This document shows, one piece after another, positions 42,051-50,478 of a stretch of DNA of 64,000 nt. The translations under genes and the position numbers were made by a program. How positions within the stretch are numbered: the first letter of the stretch is position 1; the number at the start of each line of letters is the position of its first letter. A model generated the notes under the pieces. It did no database searches and was not told where the DNA came from. It was given only the letters and a program-made list of their open reading frames with translations. Origin of the DNA: Nocardioides jiangsuensis (GTDB taxonomy: Bacteria; Actinomycetota; Actinomycetes; Propionibacteriales; Nocardioidaceae); contig NZ_JAIEZQ010000001.1 of assembly GCF_019679455.1 (NCBI RefSeq), positions 1,054,001 to 1,118,000 of the forward strand. The letters run 5' to 3'.

Positions 42051-42724
42051 TGGCTGACCGTCGTTCCGACGACACACCGCTGGCACCCCGTCGATCCCTG
42101 GGCGGGCCGGCGCAAGGCGCCGACAGCTCCGGGGAGACGACGGCGCGCCGTCCGCTCTCGGACCGGGTGTCGGCGGCGATCGCCACCGCGTCCAACGCGC
42201 TGCCGACCGCCTCGGAGTCCAAGTCCTCCGGCCGTTCGGGCTCGGCTCCCGCGGGTCGCACGGGCGAGCGTTCGGGCGGTGCGCCCGAGCCGCGCACCGG
42301 CACCGCCGGTACGGCGGCCTCGCCGCGCCCGAGCACCTCGCGTGGCCGGAGCACCCGCAAGGCGCGGCTGCGGATGACGCACATCGACCCCTGGTCGGTG
42401 ATGAAGACGGCCTTCCTGCTGTCGATCGCCTTCGGCATCGTCACCGTGATCGCGGTAGCCGTGGTGTGGTCGGTCCTCGGCGCCGCCGGTGTCTGGGACT
42501 CGATCAACAAGACCGTGCAGGACGTGCTCGGCGGTGAGTCGGCGACCACGTTCGACGTGGAGAACTACGTCGGCACCAGCCGGGTGATGGGCTTCACGAT
42601 GATCGTGGCGGTCGTCGACGTCGTGCTGATCACCGCGATCGCCACCCTCGGGGCGTTCCTCTACAACCTCTCCGCGGCCCTGCTCGGCGGGGTCGAGGTG
42701 ACCCTCGCGGAGGACGAGCGCTGA
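42050..42724 (+). CDS. DUF3566 transmembrane protein (Rv0007-like)
   Basis: The 224-residue product has a disordered basic N-terminus (about 110 residues) and a DUF3566 domain with two membrane helices (MKTAFLLSIAFGIVTVIAVAV region and VMGFTMIVAVVDVVLITAIA). The order gyrA-DUF3566-tRNA-Ile-tRNA-Ala is conserved in actinobacteria. The function is unknown; relatives are discussed in connection with envelope growth. Translation is likely coupled to gyrA. Confidence 0.9.
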
Positions 42725-42762
42725 CCCTCGCCGTGGCACGGGCCACCCCGGACCGTCTCGGT

Positions 42763-42792
42763 TTGGGGGGCACCGACCCCATGGGGTAATCT
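42763..42792 (+). promoter_or_regulatory. promoter of tRNA-Ile
   Basis: TTGGGG (42763) and TAATCT (42787-42792) are spaced by 18 bp, about 24 bp upstream of the tRNA. This is the best vegetative-type promoter visible in the window. Confidence 0.6.
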
Positions 42793-42815
42793 TCCCCGGC
42801 GATGTCATCGCACCC

Positions 42816-42892
42816 GGGCCTATAGCTCAGACGGTTAGAGCGCTTCCCTGATAAGGAAGAGGTCACAGGTTCAAGTCCTGTTAGGCCCACCA
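42816..42892 (+). tRNA. tRNA-Ile (anticodon GAT)
   Basis: A complete cloverleaf with acceptor GGGCCTA/TAGGCCC, anticodon stem CTTCC/GGAAG, loop CTGATAA (anticodon GAT at 42850-42852) and T-arm with GTTCAAG. The 3' CCA is encoded (42890-42892). Confidence 0.97.
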
Positions 42893-42925
42893 ACCCCCCT
42901 GCTTCACGACCGGAAGGAACTCCCT

Positions 42926-43051
42926 GTGAAGAAGCTCGTCCTCGTCGCCCTGGCCGCCGCCGTCGCCGTCATCGCCGGCAAGAAGGTGCAGGCCGGCAAG
43001 CAGGAGCAGGCCCTCTGGGCCGAGGCCACCGACAACGTCGGCAAGGCCTGA
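42926..43051 (+). CDS. DLW-39 family small protein
   Basis: The 41-residue product begins [20 protein letters not shown], one short hydrophobic helix, and continues with an Asp/Leu/Trp-like segment ([14 protein letters not shown]). It matches the actinobacterial DLW-39 small-protein family, which sits between the tRNA-Ile and tRNA-Ala near gyrA. GGAAGG precedes the GTG by about 8 nt. The function is unknown; it is probably membrane associated. Confidence 0.85.
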   Translation: MKKLVLVALAAAVAVIAGKKVQAGKQEQALWAEATDNVGKA

Positions 43052-43096
43052 CCACTCCCGGTTCGTCCTGCGGCAGGCACGCCGCGGGTGCCACCA

Positions 43097-43169
43097 GGGG
43101 CCATGGCGCAATTGGTAGCGCACCTGCTTTGCAAGCAGGGGGTTAGGGGTTCGAGTCCCCTTGGCTCCA
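43097..43169 (+). tRNA. tRNA-Ala (anticodon TGC)
   Basis: The cloverleaf has acceptor GGGGCCA/TGGCTCC with one G-T pair, anticodon stem CCTGC/GCAGG, loop TTTGCAA (anticodon TGC at 43130-43132) and T-loop GTTCGAG. The CCA end is not encoded (next bases CCG). Confidence 0.97.
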
Positions 43170-43180
43170 CCGCAGGTCAG

Positions 43181-43211
43181 AGCCCCTTTTCCGGTCCGGA
43201 AGAGGGGCTTT
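43181..43211 (+). terminator. terminator after tRNA-Ala
   Basis: An imperfect hairpin (AGCCCC and TTCCGG pairing with CCGGAA and GGGGCT) is followed by a short T run. It ends the tRNA transcription unit. Confidence 0.7.
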
Positions 43212-43311
43212 GTCGTGTGCGTACCCCCGTCCGCGGCCTGTCGCAGAGCGGTCCGCCGCCCGATCACCGATACTCGCAGTTCGGCGATGCATCCTCGGGA
43301 GGAACGGGCCC

Positions 43312-43890
43312 ATGACCGACGTGGCACACCACCGGTGGTTCATCGAGCCCCGCGAGATCGAGCGGCAGGAGTCGAGGCGCGGCCGCCGGCACGCGTACGA
43401 GTGGCTGGATCCACGGCGTACGGCGCTCGTCGTCGTCGACATCGTGCCGTTCTTCGCCGAGGAGTCCGCCTACTGCCGGGGAATCGTGCCGAACGTCAAC
43501 CGCCTCGCCGCCGAGCTCCGCCACCAGGGTGGGACCGTGTGCTGGGTCGTCCCGCTGGACGTCGACCGCGCCGACGTCGTCGTCGAGAAGACCGCCCCGA
43601 GCGCGTTCTTCCCGGGGAAGTGCCGGTTGCACGACCTCCTTGCCCAGCGAGAGATCACGACCCTGATCGTCACCGGCACGGTCACCAACGTCTGCGTCGA
43701 GGCGACGGTGCGTGACGCCTCGACGCTCGACTACCGAGTCATCCTCGTGGCGGACGCATGTTCAGCCCCACGCGACCAGGACCACAACGCCACTCTGCAC
43801 GTCGTGTACCGGACCTTCGGAGACGTTCGGTCGACGGCTGACGTACCCACCCTGATCGATCAGGGAGCTCCTCACGCCCGGCCTGGCTGA
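43312..43890 (+). CDS. isochorismatase family cysteine hydrolase
   Basis: The 192-residue product has the cysteine-hydrolase triad: Asp in LVVVDIVPFF, Lys in VEKTAPSAFFPG and nucleophilic Cys in VTGTVTNVCVEATVRDA. The family hydrolyses isochorismate, nicotinamide or N-carbamoyl compounds; the substrate is not clear here. The start at 43312 follows GGGAGG. It stands alone after the tRNA terminator and is convergent with the next gene. Confidence 0.88.
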   Translation: MTDVAHHRWFIEPREIERQESRRGRRHAYEWLDPRRTALVVVDIVPFFAEESAYCRGIVPNVNRLAAELRHQGGTVCWVVPLDVDRADVVVEKTAPSAFFPGKCRLHDLLAQREITTLIVTGTVTNVCVEATVRDASTLDYRVILVADACSAPRDQDHNATLHVVYRTFGDVRSTADVPTLIDQGAPHARPG

Positions 43891-43914
43891 GTAACGGGGT
43901 CGCTTGTCCTGCGG

Positions 43915-44286
43915 TCAGGCCTTCCTCTGCTCCGGGACGGTGCCCTCTGCCTCGGCGACCGCGACGCCGAACGCGGCCCGCAGGATCTTGCCGGAGGCCG
44001 ATGCGACCCTGGCGCTCCCGACGACCGGCGCGATGGCGATGAGCGTGCCCTGCACCTCCTCGACGGTCACTCCCGCGTCGGCGGCCAGCCCGAGGTTCAT
44101 CAGGTACGACACCGGGGCGGCGTCCATCGCCACGAGCGCGGCCAGCCGGGCCAGGAAGTACGTCTTCAGGTCCAGCCCGGAGTTCTCCAACGAGTCCAGG
44201 TTCATCGCGACCAGGCGCTCGAGCACCGGGGCCTCACCCTGGGCGATGCTGCCCAGAGTGGATTCGGGGGTGGTCTGTGAAGTCAT
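43915..44286 (-). CDS. carboxymuconolactone decarboxylase (CMD)-like protein
   Basis: The 123-residue all-helical product resembles the CMD/AhpD family. Its FLARLAALVAMDAAPVSYLMNLGLAADAG segment corresponds to the conserved core, but the CxxC-His motif of AhpD-type peroxidases is absent and there is no cysteine at all. Redox activity is therefore unlikely. The ATG at 44286 is preceded by AAGGAGG with ideal spacing. The role is unknown. Confidence 0.75.
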   Translation of the reverse strand: MTSQTTPESTLGSIAQGEAPVLERLVAMNLDSLENSGLDLKTYFLARLAALVAMDAAPVSYLMNLGLAADAGVTVEEVQGTLIAIAPVVGSARVASASGKILRAAFGVAVAEAEGTVPEQRKA

Positions 44287-44497
44287 GAGTCCTCCTTGGA
44301 CGGGATTCGAGGGGACGAACGCGCCCCACGCTCGCATCGGCGGCGACCCCCGCCATCCCCCCTTCCGGATGAGCCGGGGCTCGTTCCGTCGGGACGCGGC
44401 GTGGGCAGGCGCCACGCGCGCGGGGAGGGCCGGGCAGGGGACCGTGACGGGGGACCCGCCCGCCGGCCACGGCGGACCTGAGACTCCCCTCCCCTGG

Positions 44498-44503
44498 CAG
44501 ACT
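44498..44503 (+). promoter_or_regulatory. -10 box upstream of the broken lipoprotein gene
   Basis: CAGACT lies 7 nt before the ATG at 44511, the same leaderless spacing seen elsewhere in this window. Confidence 0.4.
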
Positions 44504-44510
44504 CGCGCGT

Positions 44511-45616
44511 ATGCGACCCACGGCCCGCACCCTCCCCGTCGTACTCCTGGTGGTGCTGGCCGCCCTGGCCGGCTGCGGCGGGGACCCGAACGGCCGCGGG
44601 CGTTCAGCCCGGTCCCGAGTGGCGGTACGTCCGGCGCGGCCGGCCCGACCCCGCGGGGCGAGGCCACTCCGTCGACGCGCGGCCCGGCCCAGAGCGTCCC
44701 CGACGGCGTGCTCTTCGAGGCACTCCGGCACGTGCCCGACGAGGCCGCCGTGGCCACCGTGACCGACTTCGACCGGGTCCGGGCGCGTCTCGGGGTCCCC
44801 GACCTGACGAGCGCGGACCTGATGACCGACCGGTTCCGGTTCTGGGAGCAGGCGCCCGGCGCGGCCGTCCTGCTCCACGAGGGGCGGCTGCGCGACCAGA
44901 ACTCGCTGTTCGAGCTCGACTACGGCTTCACCCAGGACGACGTGGACTGGGAGCTCGGTTTCACGGGGAACAACACCTCCGGCTTCGTGCTCGGCTTCCG
45001 GCCCGACCTGGACATGGGCCCGGTGCGCACGGCGGTCGCGGACGGGGCCGGACCGCTCGCCGGGGCCACCGTCCTGGCCGAGGAGCACCTGCTCGTCTCC
45101 GGCGACGCCGCACCGACGGACGCGCAGAGCTGGGCGGACGAGCCCTGGACGGCCGCGGCGGGCGCGCAGCCCGCCGACTCCTACTACCTGCGCTCGGGGC
45201 GGGACGCCTGCATCCCGCTCGAGGACACGCTGGGCGGGGAGGCGACGGTCGAGGACCAGGAGCGGGTGCTCGACCGGGCGGACCTCCGGAGCCTGGACCG
45301 CATCGACGCGGTCGCGCTCGCGTTCACCGGCCCGGCGACCGCGCTCGCCCTGCTCTCCTACGCCGCTCCGCCGGCCCAGGACGAGGTGAACCGGCGGGCC
45401 GCGCTCGGCGACGCCTGGCCCGGGTCGGACGACAGCGCCGCCTACGCCGACGGGTTCACCTCCGCGACCGCCCTCCCGGTGACCGGGGACCCGGTCGGGG
45501 TGATCCGGCTCGCCGTGCGCAACCCCCGCGCGGCGGCCGCGGTGGCCTTCGGCGACCTGCTCCCCTTCGCGGTCTGCGGCGACGTCAGGCTGCTGCCCGA
45601 GCCGACCGGTCTGTAG
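44511..45616 (+). pseudogene. lipoprotein gene split by a frameshift
   Basis: The first frame encodes a lipoprotein signal peptide with a lipobox (VVLLVVLAALAGC, Cys at about residue 23). It then degenerates into an Arg/Pro-rich read-through after GGDPNGRG. From about 44597 a second frame (offset by one missing base) encodes about 340 residues of normal-looking protein. This starts with a Ser/Gly/Pro linker and continues SVPDGVLFEALRHVPDEAA to GDVRLLPEPTGL. The second frame has no good start of its own. A one-base deletion between 44580 and 44640, real or a sequencing error, explains this. The protein family is not recognised. Confidence 0.75.
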
Positions 45617-45655
45617 CGGCGGGGAAAACGCCGCGACCGTACGGCGCGGCGCTGG

Positions 45656-45661
45656 GAGACT
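45656..45661 (+). promoter_or_regulatory. -10 box of LysE-family gene
   Basis: GAGACT is followed by 7 nt and the ATG at 45669, suggesting leaderless transcription. Confidence 0.4.
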
Positions 45662-45668
45662 CGGCGGC

Positions 45669-46343
45669 ATGGACCTGACCACCTCGCTCCCGGCGTTCGT
45701 GCTCGCCGTGGTCCTGATCTCGGCCTCCCCCGGGCCGGCGATGGCGCTGATCCTCCGGCGGGCGGCGTTGTACGGGTTCCGCGGCGCGGTGCCCACCGTG
45801 CTCGGGCTCGAGCTCGGCCTCTACCTGTGGGCACTGGCCGCGGGGGCAGGCTTCGCTGCTCTGGTCGCGGCGTCCGAGGCGGCCTACCTGGTGCTCCGCG
45901 TCCTCGGCGCCGGTGTCCTCCTGTACCTGGGGTTGCGGGCCTGGCGGGGCGCCTGGCGGATCCGCCGGGCCCGCACCACAGGCGGACCCCAGGCGGCCGA
46001 GCGGCCGTCCGGCCCGGCCGGTGTCCCCGTGGCCGGGGGCTGCGGGCCGGTCCGCGCCTTCACCGAGGGGACGGTCGTGCAGCTCGCCAACCCCAAGGCG
46101 GCGGTGTTCCTGATGGCCTTCTACCCGCAGTTCGTGCCGGCCGACCAGCCGTTGTTCACGGCCACCGCGGCGCTCGCCCTGCTCCAGGTCACGCTCGAGA
46201 CCATGCTCTACCTGGGCCTGGCCGCCGGCGTCGCCCGTGCGGGCGCGTGGTTCCGCCGGCCCCGGGTGCGGCAGCGGCTCGAGGTGGTCAGCGGCGCGGT
46301 GCTCGTCGCGCTCGGCCTCCGGGTCGCGTCCAGCGGCCCCTGA
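45669..46343 (+). CDS. LysE family amino-acid/metabolite exporter
   Basis: The 224-residue product has about six hydrophobic segments and the RhtB/LysE signature near the N-terminus (LISASPGPAMALILRRAALYGFRGA). Later features are VQLANPKAAVFLMAFYPQFV and a poly-hydrophobic end. These transporters export amino acids or other small solutes. It converges on the metallo-hydrolase gene with about 40 bp between stops. No regulator is adjacent. Confidence 0.88.
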   Translation: MDLTTSLPAFVLAVVLISASPGPAMALILRRAALYGFRGAVPTVLGLELGLYLWALAAGAGFAALVAASEAAYLVLRVLGAGVLLYLGLRAWRGAWRIRRARTTGGPQAAERPSGPAGVPVAGGCGPVRAFTEGTVVQLANPKAAVFLMAFYPQFVPADQPLFTATAALALLQVTLETMLYLGLAAGVARAGAWFRRPRVRQRLEVVSGAVLVALGLRVASSGP

Positions 46344-46385
46344 CCCGACCGCCTCCTGACCCGACCGCCGCTGGACGGCGGACCG

Positions 46386-47201
46386 CTACTCGGTGACTCC
46401 GGCCAGCGCGTCGAGCTCGGTCGCGTCGTGCGCGGAGAACATCGTCACCTCGTCGCCGTGGTCGGCGTGCAACGTGCGCAGCCGCTCCTGGTTCGCGAGC
46501 CGGGCCGGCCGGTCCATCTCCACCAGCCGCTGGAACCCGCGCAGCCCCGCCGGGCAGGACGGCGGCCGCTGCTTCTCGGCGTGGAAGAAGTAGGCGTCCC
46601 CGCAGTGCAGGAACCATCCGCCGCCCGGCCGGCGTACCGCCACCGCCGCGTGGCCGCGGGTGTGCCCGCGCAGCGGCACGAGCAGGACATCGTCGCCGAC
46701 CACCGAGACCGACTCGAAGCCGAACCACGACTCCCCGCCGGCGGCGGTGTGCTCCACCCAGTCCGGGTCGTGAGCCCACTGGGCGGGGACGTAGCGCCCC
46801 TTCTCCTTCGCGCTGGTCCGGTCCCGGGCCGCGTCGAGCTCCTCCCCGAGCACGTGCACGGAGGCGCCCGGGAAGTCCCCGATCCCGCCGGCGTGGTCGA
46901 GGTCGAGGTGGGTGACCACGACGTCGCGCACGTCCTCGGCGGCGAACCCGAGCGCGCGGACCCGCGCCAGCGCGGTCTCGGCCGGATCGAGCAGGGCGCC
47001 GGTGGCGGCCACGAACGGGCGGCCCAGCCGTCGCGGGTCGGCGACGTCCGCGGTGCCGAGCCCGGTGTCGACGAGCGTGAGGCCACGATCCGACTCGACG
47101 AGCAGGCAGTGCGCGACGAGCCGGGGCACCATCAGCGAACGGACCCGCCCGGCGGGTGGGCACATCGTGGCGCAGTTGAGGTGGTGCACGCGGCTGGTCA
47201 C
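46386..47201 (-). CDS. MBL-fold metallo-hydrolase (lactonase-like)
   Basis: The 271-residue product has the metallo-beta-lactamase zinc motif HLDLDHAGGI and further ligands in the LRGHTRGHAAVAV and LHCGDAYFF blocks. The N-terminal HHLNCATMCPPAG resembles AHL-lactonase-type members (AttM/AiiA group). It hydrolyses an ester or lactone; a quorum-quenching role is only possible. The GTG at 47201 is preferred because the family begins at SRVHHLNC; a longer frame starts at 47243. Confidence 0.85.
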   Translation of the reverse strand: MTSRVHHLNCATMCPPAGRVRSLMVPRLVAHCLLVESDRGLTLVDTGLGTADVADPRRLGRPFVAATGALLDPAETALARVRALGFAAEDVRDVVVTHLDLDHAGGIGDFPGASVHVLGEELDAARDRTSAKEKGRYVPAQWAHDPDWVEHTAAGGESWFGFESVSVVGDDVLLVPLRGHTRGHAAVAVRRPGGGWFLHCGDAYFFHAEKQRPPSCPAGLRGFQRLVEMDRPARLANQERLRTLHADHGDEVTMFSAHDATELDALAGVTE

Positions 47202-47295
47202 CGGACCATCCTGACCCAGTCCCGTTCGCCTGTCAGGCAGCACGCGCCCGGGCCGGTGCGGCCGGACCGCCGCCCCCGGCCCACCGGAGCCTCCG

Positions 47296-47301
47296 TAGGC
47301 T
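47296..47301 (+). promoter_or_regulatory. -10 box of SURF1 gene
   Basis: TAGGCT is followed by 7 nt and the GTG at 47309, a leaderless promoter. Confidence 0.5.
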
Positions 47302-47308
47302 GACCTGC

Positions 47309-48133
47309 GTGAACGGTGCGGGACTGGCGGCGGTGCGCGTGGTGCTCGCGCCCCGGCTCCTGCTGCTGCACCTGCTCGCCCTGGTCGCGGTCGGCGCCGC
47401 GGTCGGCCTCGGCCTCTGGCAGCTGGACGCCTGGCAGACCCGGCGGGACGCCGAGGCGGCCGACCTGGCCGACGCCCGCGCTCTCCCGCTGCAGCAGGTG
47501 ATGGGCCCCGACGCCCCCTACCCCGCCGACGCCATCGGCCGGCCGGTCGAGCTCGCCGGCGAGTGGGTGCCCGAGGCGACCTTCTACGTCTCCGGTCGCC
47601 GGCTCGAGGAGCGCACGGGATTCTGGGCCGTCACGCCCCTCGCCGTCTGCGGCACCGACTGCGCGAAGGCCCCCGCCATGCTCGTCGTACGCGGCTGGAC
47701 CCCCGACCCGGCCGCGCCTCCGCCGCGGGGGCGGGTGGACCTGACCGGCTGGCTGCAGCCGCCCGAGGGCTCCGGCCGGCAGGACCCGGACCCCGCGGAC
47801 GACGTCCTGGTGGAGCTGCGGGTCGCCGACGCCATCCAGCGCGTCGACCAGGACCTGTACGGCGCCTACGTGATCCAGCGGACCGCGGAGCCCGCTGCCG
47901 GGGGCACCGGCACGAGCCCCGGCACCAGCACCGGCGCGGACGCTTCCCTGGAGCCGGTCACGCCGGACTCGCTCCCGGAGCCCGAGACGTTCACCGCGCT
48001 GCGCAACCTGCTCTACGCGCTCGAGTGGTGGGTCTTCGCGGCGTTCGCGCTGTTCGTGTGGTGGCGCTGGGTCCGCGACGAGCTCCACGCCGCGCGAGCG
48101 CCCGGGTCGGCTGAGGTACCGTCGAGCACGTGA
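47309..48133 (+). CDS. SURF1 family cytochrome oxidase assembly protein
   Basis: The 274-residue product has membrane helices at both ends (LLLLHLLALVAVGAAVGLGLW and LEWWVFAAFALFVWWRW) flanking an extracytoplasmic SURF1 domain with GEWVPEATFYVSGR and GFWAVTPLAVC. SURF1 proteins help heme a insertion into cytochrome c oxidase. The stop overlaps the DUF3817 start (GTGA). A disordered Gly/Thr/Ser insert lies at about residues 190-220. Confidence 0.88.
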   Translation: MNGAGLAAVRVVLAPRLLLLHLLALVAVGAAVGLGLWQLDAWQTRRDAEAADLADARALPLQQVMGPDAPYPADAIGRPVELAGEWVPEATFYVSGRRLEERTGFWAVTPLAVCGTDCAKAPAMLVVRGWTPDPAAPPPRGRVDLTGWLQPPEGSGRQDPDPADDVLVELRVADAIQRVDQDLYGAYVIQRTAEPAAGGTGTSPGTSTGADASLEPVTPDSLPEPETFTALRNLLYALEWWVFAAFALFVWWRWVRDELHAARAPGSAEVPSST

Positions 48134-48504
48134 AAGCAGCACTCGGGCCCTACCGGGCCATGGCCACGATCGTCGGCGTCCTCCTGATCATCCTGTGCCT
48201 GATCGGCCTCCCCCTGCACTACCTCTCCCCGGAGGGCAGCCAGGCGGAGGCGATCGGCGACGGGATCTCCCAGTACCTCGGCGTGGCGCACGGCTGGCTC
48301 TACATGATCTTCCTCATCGCGGCGTTCGTGCTCTCCCGCCGGGCCGGCTGGGACCTGCGGTTCACCGCGGTCACCCTGCTGCTCGGCACCGTGCCGGTCC
48401 TGTCCTTCTGGGCCGAGCACCGCGCCACCCGCGACGTCCGTGCCCGGATCGCGGCGGAGTCCGCCGGGACCGCGGTCGCCACGGGTACGTCGACCGGCCG
48501 CTGA
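48130..48504 (+). CDS. DUF3817 integral membrane protein
   Basis: The 124-residue product has three hydrophobic segments (LLIILCLIGLPLHYL, GWLYMIFLIAAFVLSRRAGW and LLLGTVPVLSFWAEHR). The pattern matches DUF3817 membrane proteins common in actinobacteria. The function is unknown. It overlaps SURF1 by 4 bp and the patatin gene follows by 7 bp. Confidence 0.88.
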   Translation: MKAALGPYRAMATIVGVLLIILCLIGLPLHYLSPEGSQAEAIGDGISQYLGVAHGWLYMIFLIAAFVLSRRAGWDLRFTAVTLLLGTVPVLSFWAEHRATRDVRARIAAESAGTAVATGTSTGR

Positions 48505-48511
48505 GCCCGCG

Positions 48512-49372
48512 ATGACCGCGCCGGACACCGACCGGACCGACCACCGGCCCCGGATCGCCTTCGTCCTCGGCGGCGGCGGTGTGATGGGCGCGGTCGAGGT
48601 GGGCATGCTCCGCGCGCTCGAGGAGGCGGGCATCGTCCCGGACATCATCCTCGGCACCTCGGTCGGCGCCCTGAACGGCGCTCTCGTCGCGGCCGACCCC
48701 TCCCCCGGCGTGATCGACCGGCTGGTGGCCCTGTGGGAGAGCGCCGCCGGCGGCCGGGAGGTGTACGGCGACGGGCCCGTGCGCCAGGTGACGCGCGCCG
48801 TACGCACCGGCACCCACCTGCACTCGGCGAAGCCGCTGCGTGCGCGGCTCCAGCAGGAGCTCGACGACCTCACCTTCGACGAGCTGGCGATCCCGTTCCA
48901 GTGCTGCGCGGCGAGCATCGAACGGGCCGCCGAGCACTGGTTCACGTCGGGCCGGGTGGTCGACGCGGTGGTCGCCTCCGCCGCGGTGCCCGGGCTGCTC
49001 CGGCCGGCCAAGGTCGACGGCCAGCACTACCTCGACGGCGGCATCGTGAACTCGATCCCGGTGGGCCGGGCGGTCGCCTGCGGCGCCGACGTGATCTACG
49101 TGCTCCAGGTGGGCCGGGTCGACCGGCCGCTGACCCCGCCGCGCCGCCCGTGGGAGGTCGCCCGGGTGTCGTTCGAGATCGCGCGGCGGCACCGCTTCCA
49201 CCGCGAGATGGCCGAGCTGCCCCCGCACGTCCGGGCCCACGTGCTGCCCACCGGCGGGTCCGGCGGCGCCGACGACTCGCTGTTGTCCTACCGGGACTTC
49301 TCCGCGGTGCTCCGGCGGATCGACGCCGCCTACGAGGCGACGAAGGTGTACCTGAAGGAGCACACGCCGTGA
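48512..49372 (+). CDS. patatin-like phospholipase
   Basis: The 286-residue lipid acyl hydrolase uses a Ser-Asp dyad. The oxyanion GGGGVMGAVEVGML, nucleophile GTSVGALNGALVA (GxSxG) and the Asp in YLDGGIVNSIPV are all intact. Such enzymes cleave acyl chains from phospholipids or neutral lipids. It overlaps the acyltransferase by GTGA, suggesting coupled deacylation and reacylation. The ATG at 48512 is preferred to upstream frame extensions that lie inside DUF3817. Confidence 0.92.
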   Translation: MTAPDTDRTDHRPRIAFVLGGGGVMGAVEVGMLRALEEAGIVPDIILGTSVGALNGALVAADPSPGVIDRLVALWESAAGGREVYGDGPVRQVTRAVRTGTHLHSAKPLRARLQQELDDLTFDELAIPFQCCAASIERAAEHWFTSGRVVDAVVASAAVPGLLRPAKVDGQHYLDGGIVNSIPVGRAVACGADVIYVLQVGRVDRPLTPPRRPWEVARVSFEIARRHRFHREMAELPPHVRAHVLPTGGSGGADDSLLSYRDFSAVLRRIDAAYEATKVYLKEHTP

Positions 49373-50433
49373 CCACGGTTCTGCGCCGGGCGGTGATGGG
49401 GCCGGCGGTGGTCGCGCTGACCGCGCTGCTGCTGACCACCGTGCCGCTGTGGGTGCTCGGCGCGGCGCTGCTCTCCCCGCTGGTGCCCGGCCGGCTCCGG
49501 CCGCTGCGGCTGTTCTGGCTGGTGCTGCTGCACCTGATGCTGGAGACCGTGATGCTGGTCGAGCTGTTCGGCCTGTGGATCGCCTCCGGCTTCGGCTACT
49601 TCATCCGGCGGCCGTTCTTCGAGCGGATCCACTACGACATCGCGCAGACCTACCTGATCGTGTTCTTCCGCGAGGCCCGCCGGGTGCTGCGGCTCAAGAT
49701 CGTCACCGAGGGTCCCACCCCCGACGCCTTCCCGGGCCACCCGCTGCTGGTCTGCTCCCGGCACGCCGGCCCCGGCGACTCGTTCACGGTGATGTACGCG
49801 CTGATGCACTGGTACGGCCGGGAGCCGCGGGTGGTGCTCAAGGACACCCTGGCCTGGGACCCGGCGATCGACGTGCTCCTCAACCGGGTGCCGAGCCGGT
49901 TCATCTCCCCGCACCCCAAGGGCGGGTCCGCCGGGGACGTGCTGGAGCAGCAGATCGGGGAGCTCGCCCGGAACCTCGACGAGAACGACGCGTTCGTGAT
50001 CTTTCCCGAGGGCGGCAACTTCACCCCGGAGCGGCGCCGACGGGCGATCGAGAAGCTCCGCCGCCTCGGTCTGGAGGCGATGGCGCGCCGGGCCGAGCGG
50101 ATGCAGAACGTGCTGGCCCCCCGGCCCGGGGGCTTCCTGGCGGCGCTCGACGCCGCGCCCGAGGCCGACGTGGTCCTGGTCGCGCACACCGGGCTGGACC
50201 ACCTGCTCACCGTCGCCGACCTGTGGCGCGAGCTGCCGATGGACAAGCAGATCATCATGCGCTGGTGGCGGGTCCCGCGTGAGGAGATCCCGGAGGGGCG
50301 CGAGGCCCGGATCGACTGGTTGTTCTCCCAGTGGGAGGCGATCGACCGCTGGGTCGAGGAGCACCGCCCGGTGGACCTGCCGCCGAGGCGCCCGCGCGGC
50401 CCCCGCAAGCCCCGGACACAGCAGACCGCCTGA
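49369..50433 (+). CDS. phospholipid/glycerol acyltransferase with N-terminal membrane helices
   Basis: The 354-residue product has two to three membrane segments, then a PlsC-like catalytic domain with SRHAGPGDSF (HX4D) and FPEGGNFTPERR (PEG block), and a basic Arg/Pro-rich tail. It acylates a glycerol-based or similar lipid at the membrane. Translational coupling to the patatin gene implies a lipid remodelling pair. It is distinct from the 257-residue PlsC-like protein at 16578. Confidence 0.9.
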   Translation: MTTVLRRAVMGPAVVALTALLLTTVPLWVLGAALLSPLVPGRLRPLRLFWLVLLHLMLETVMLVELFGLWIASGFGYFIRRPFFERIHYDIAQTYLIVFFREARRVLRLKIVTEGPTPDAFPGHPLLVCSRHAGPGDSFTVMYALMHWYGREPRVVLKDTLAWDPAIDVLLNRVPSRFISPHPKGGSAGDVLEQQIGELARNLDENDAFVIFPEGGNFTPERRRRAIEKLRRLGLEAMARRAERMQNVLAPRPGGFLAALDAAPEADVVLVAHTGLDHLLTVADLWRELPMDKQIIMRWWRVPREEIPEGREARIDWLFSQWEAIDRWVEEHRPVDLPPRRPRGPRKPRTQQTA

Positions 50434-50478
50434 ACCCCGTGGGGTCCAGGCGGCCTGTCGTACTGGGTGGGAGTCGGG

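Noticed and set aside
46386-47201. Metallo-hydrolase read as a definite quorum-quenching lactonase.
   Set aside because: Only the general HxDxDH fold and weak N-terminal resemblance are visible; substrate cannot be assigned.
43312-48504. The accessory block from the isochorismatase-like gene to DUF3817 looked like a possible defence or mobile island.
   Set aside because: No integrase, transposase, terminal repeats or toxin-antitoxin or nuclease genes were seen, base composition matches the neighbours, and genes are metabolic or membrane functions.
50434-50450. Palindrome ACCCCGTGGGGT after the acyltransferase gene as a terminator.
   Set aside because: The stem is only 5 bp with a 2-base loop and no T run.
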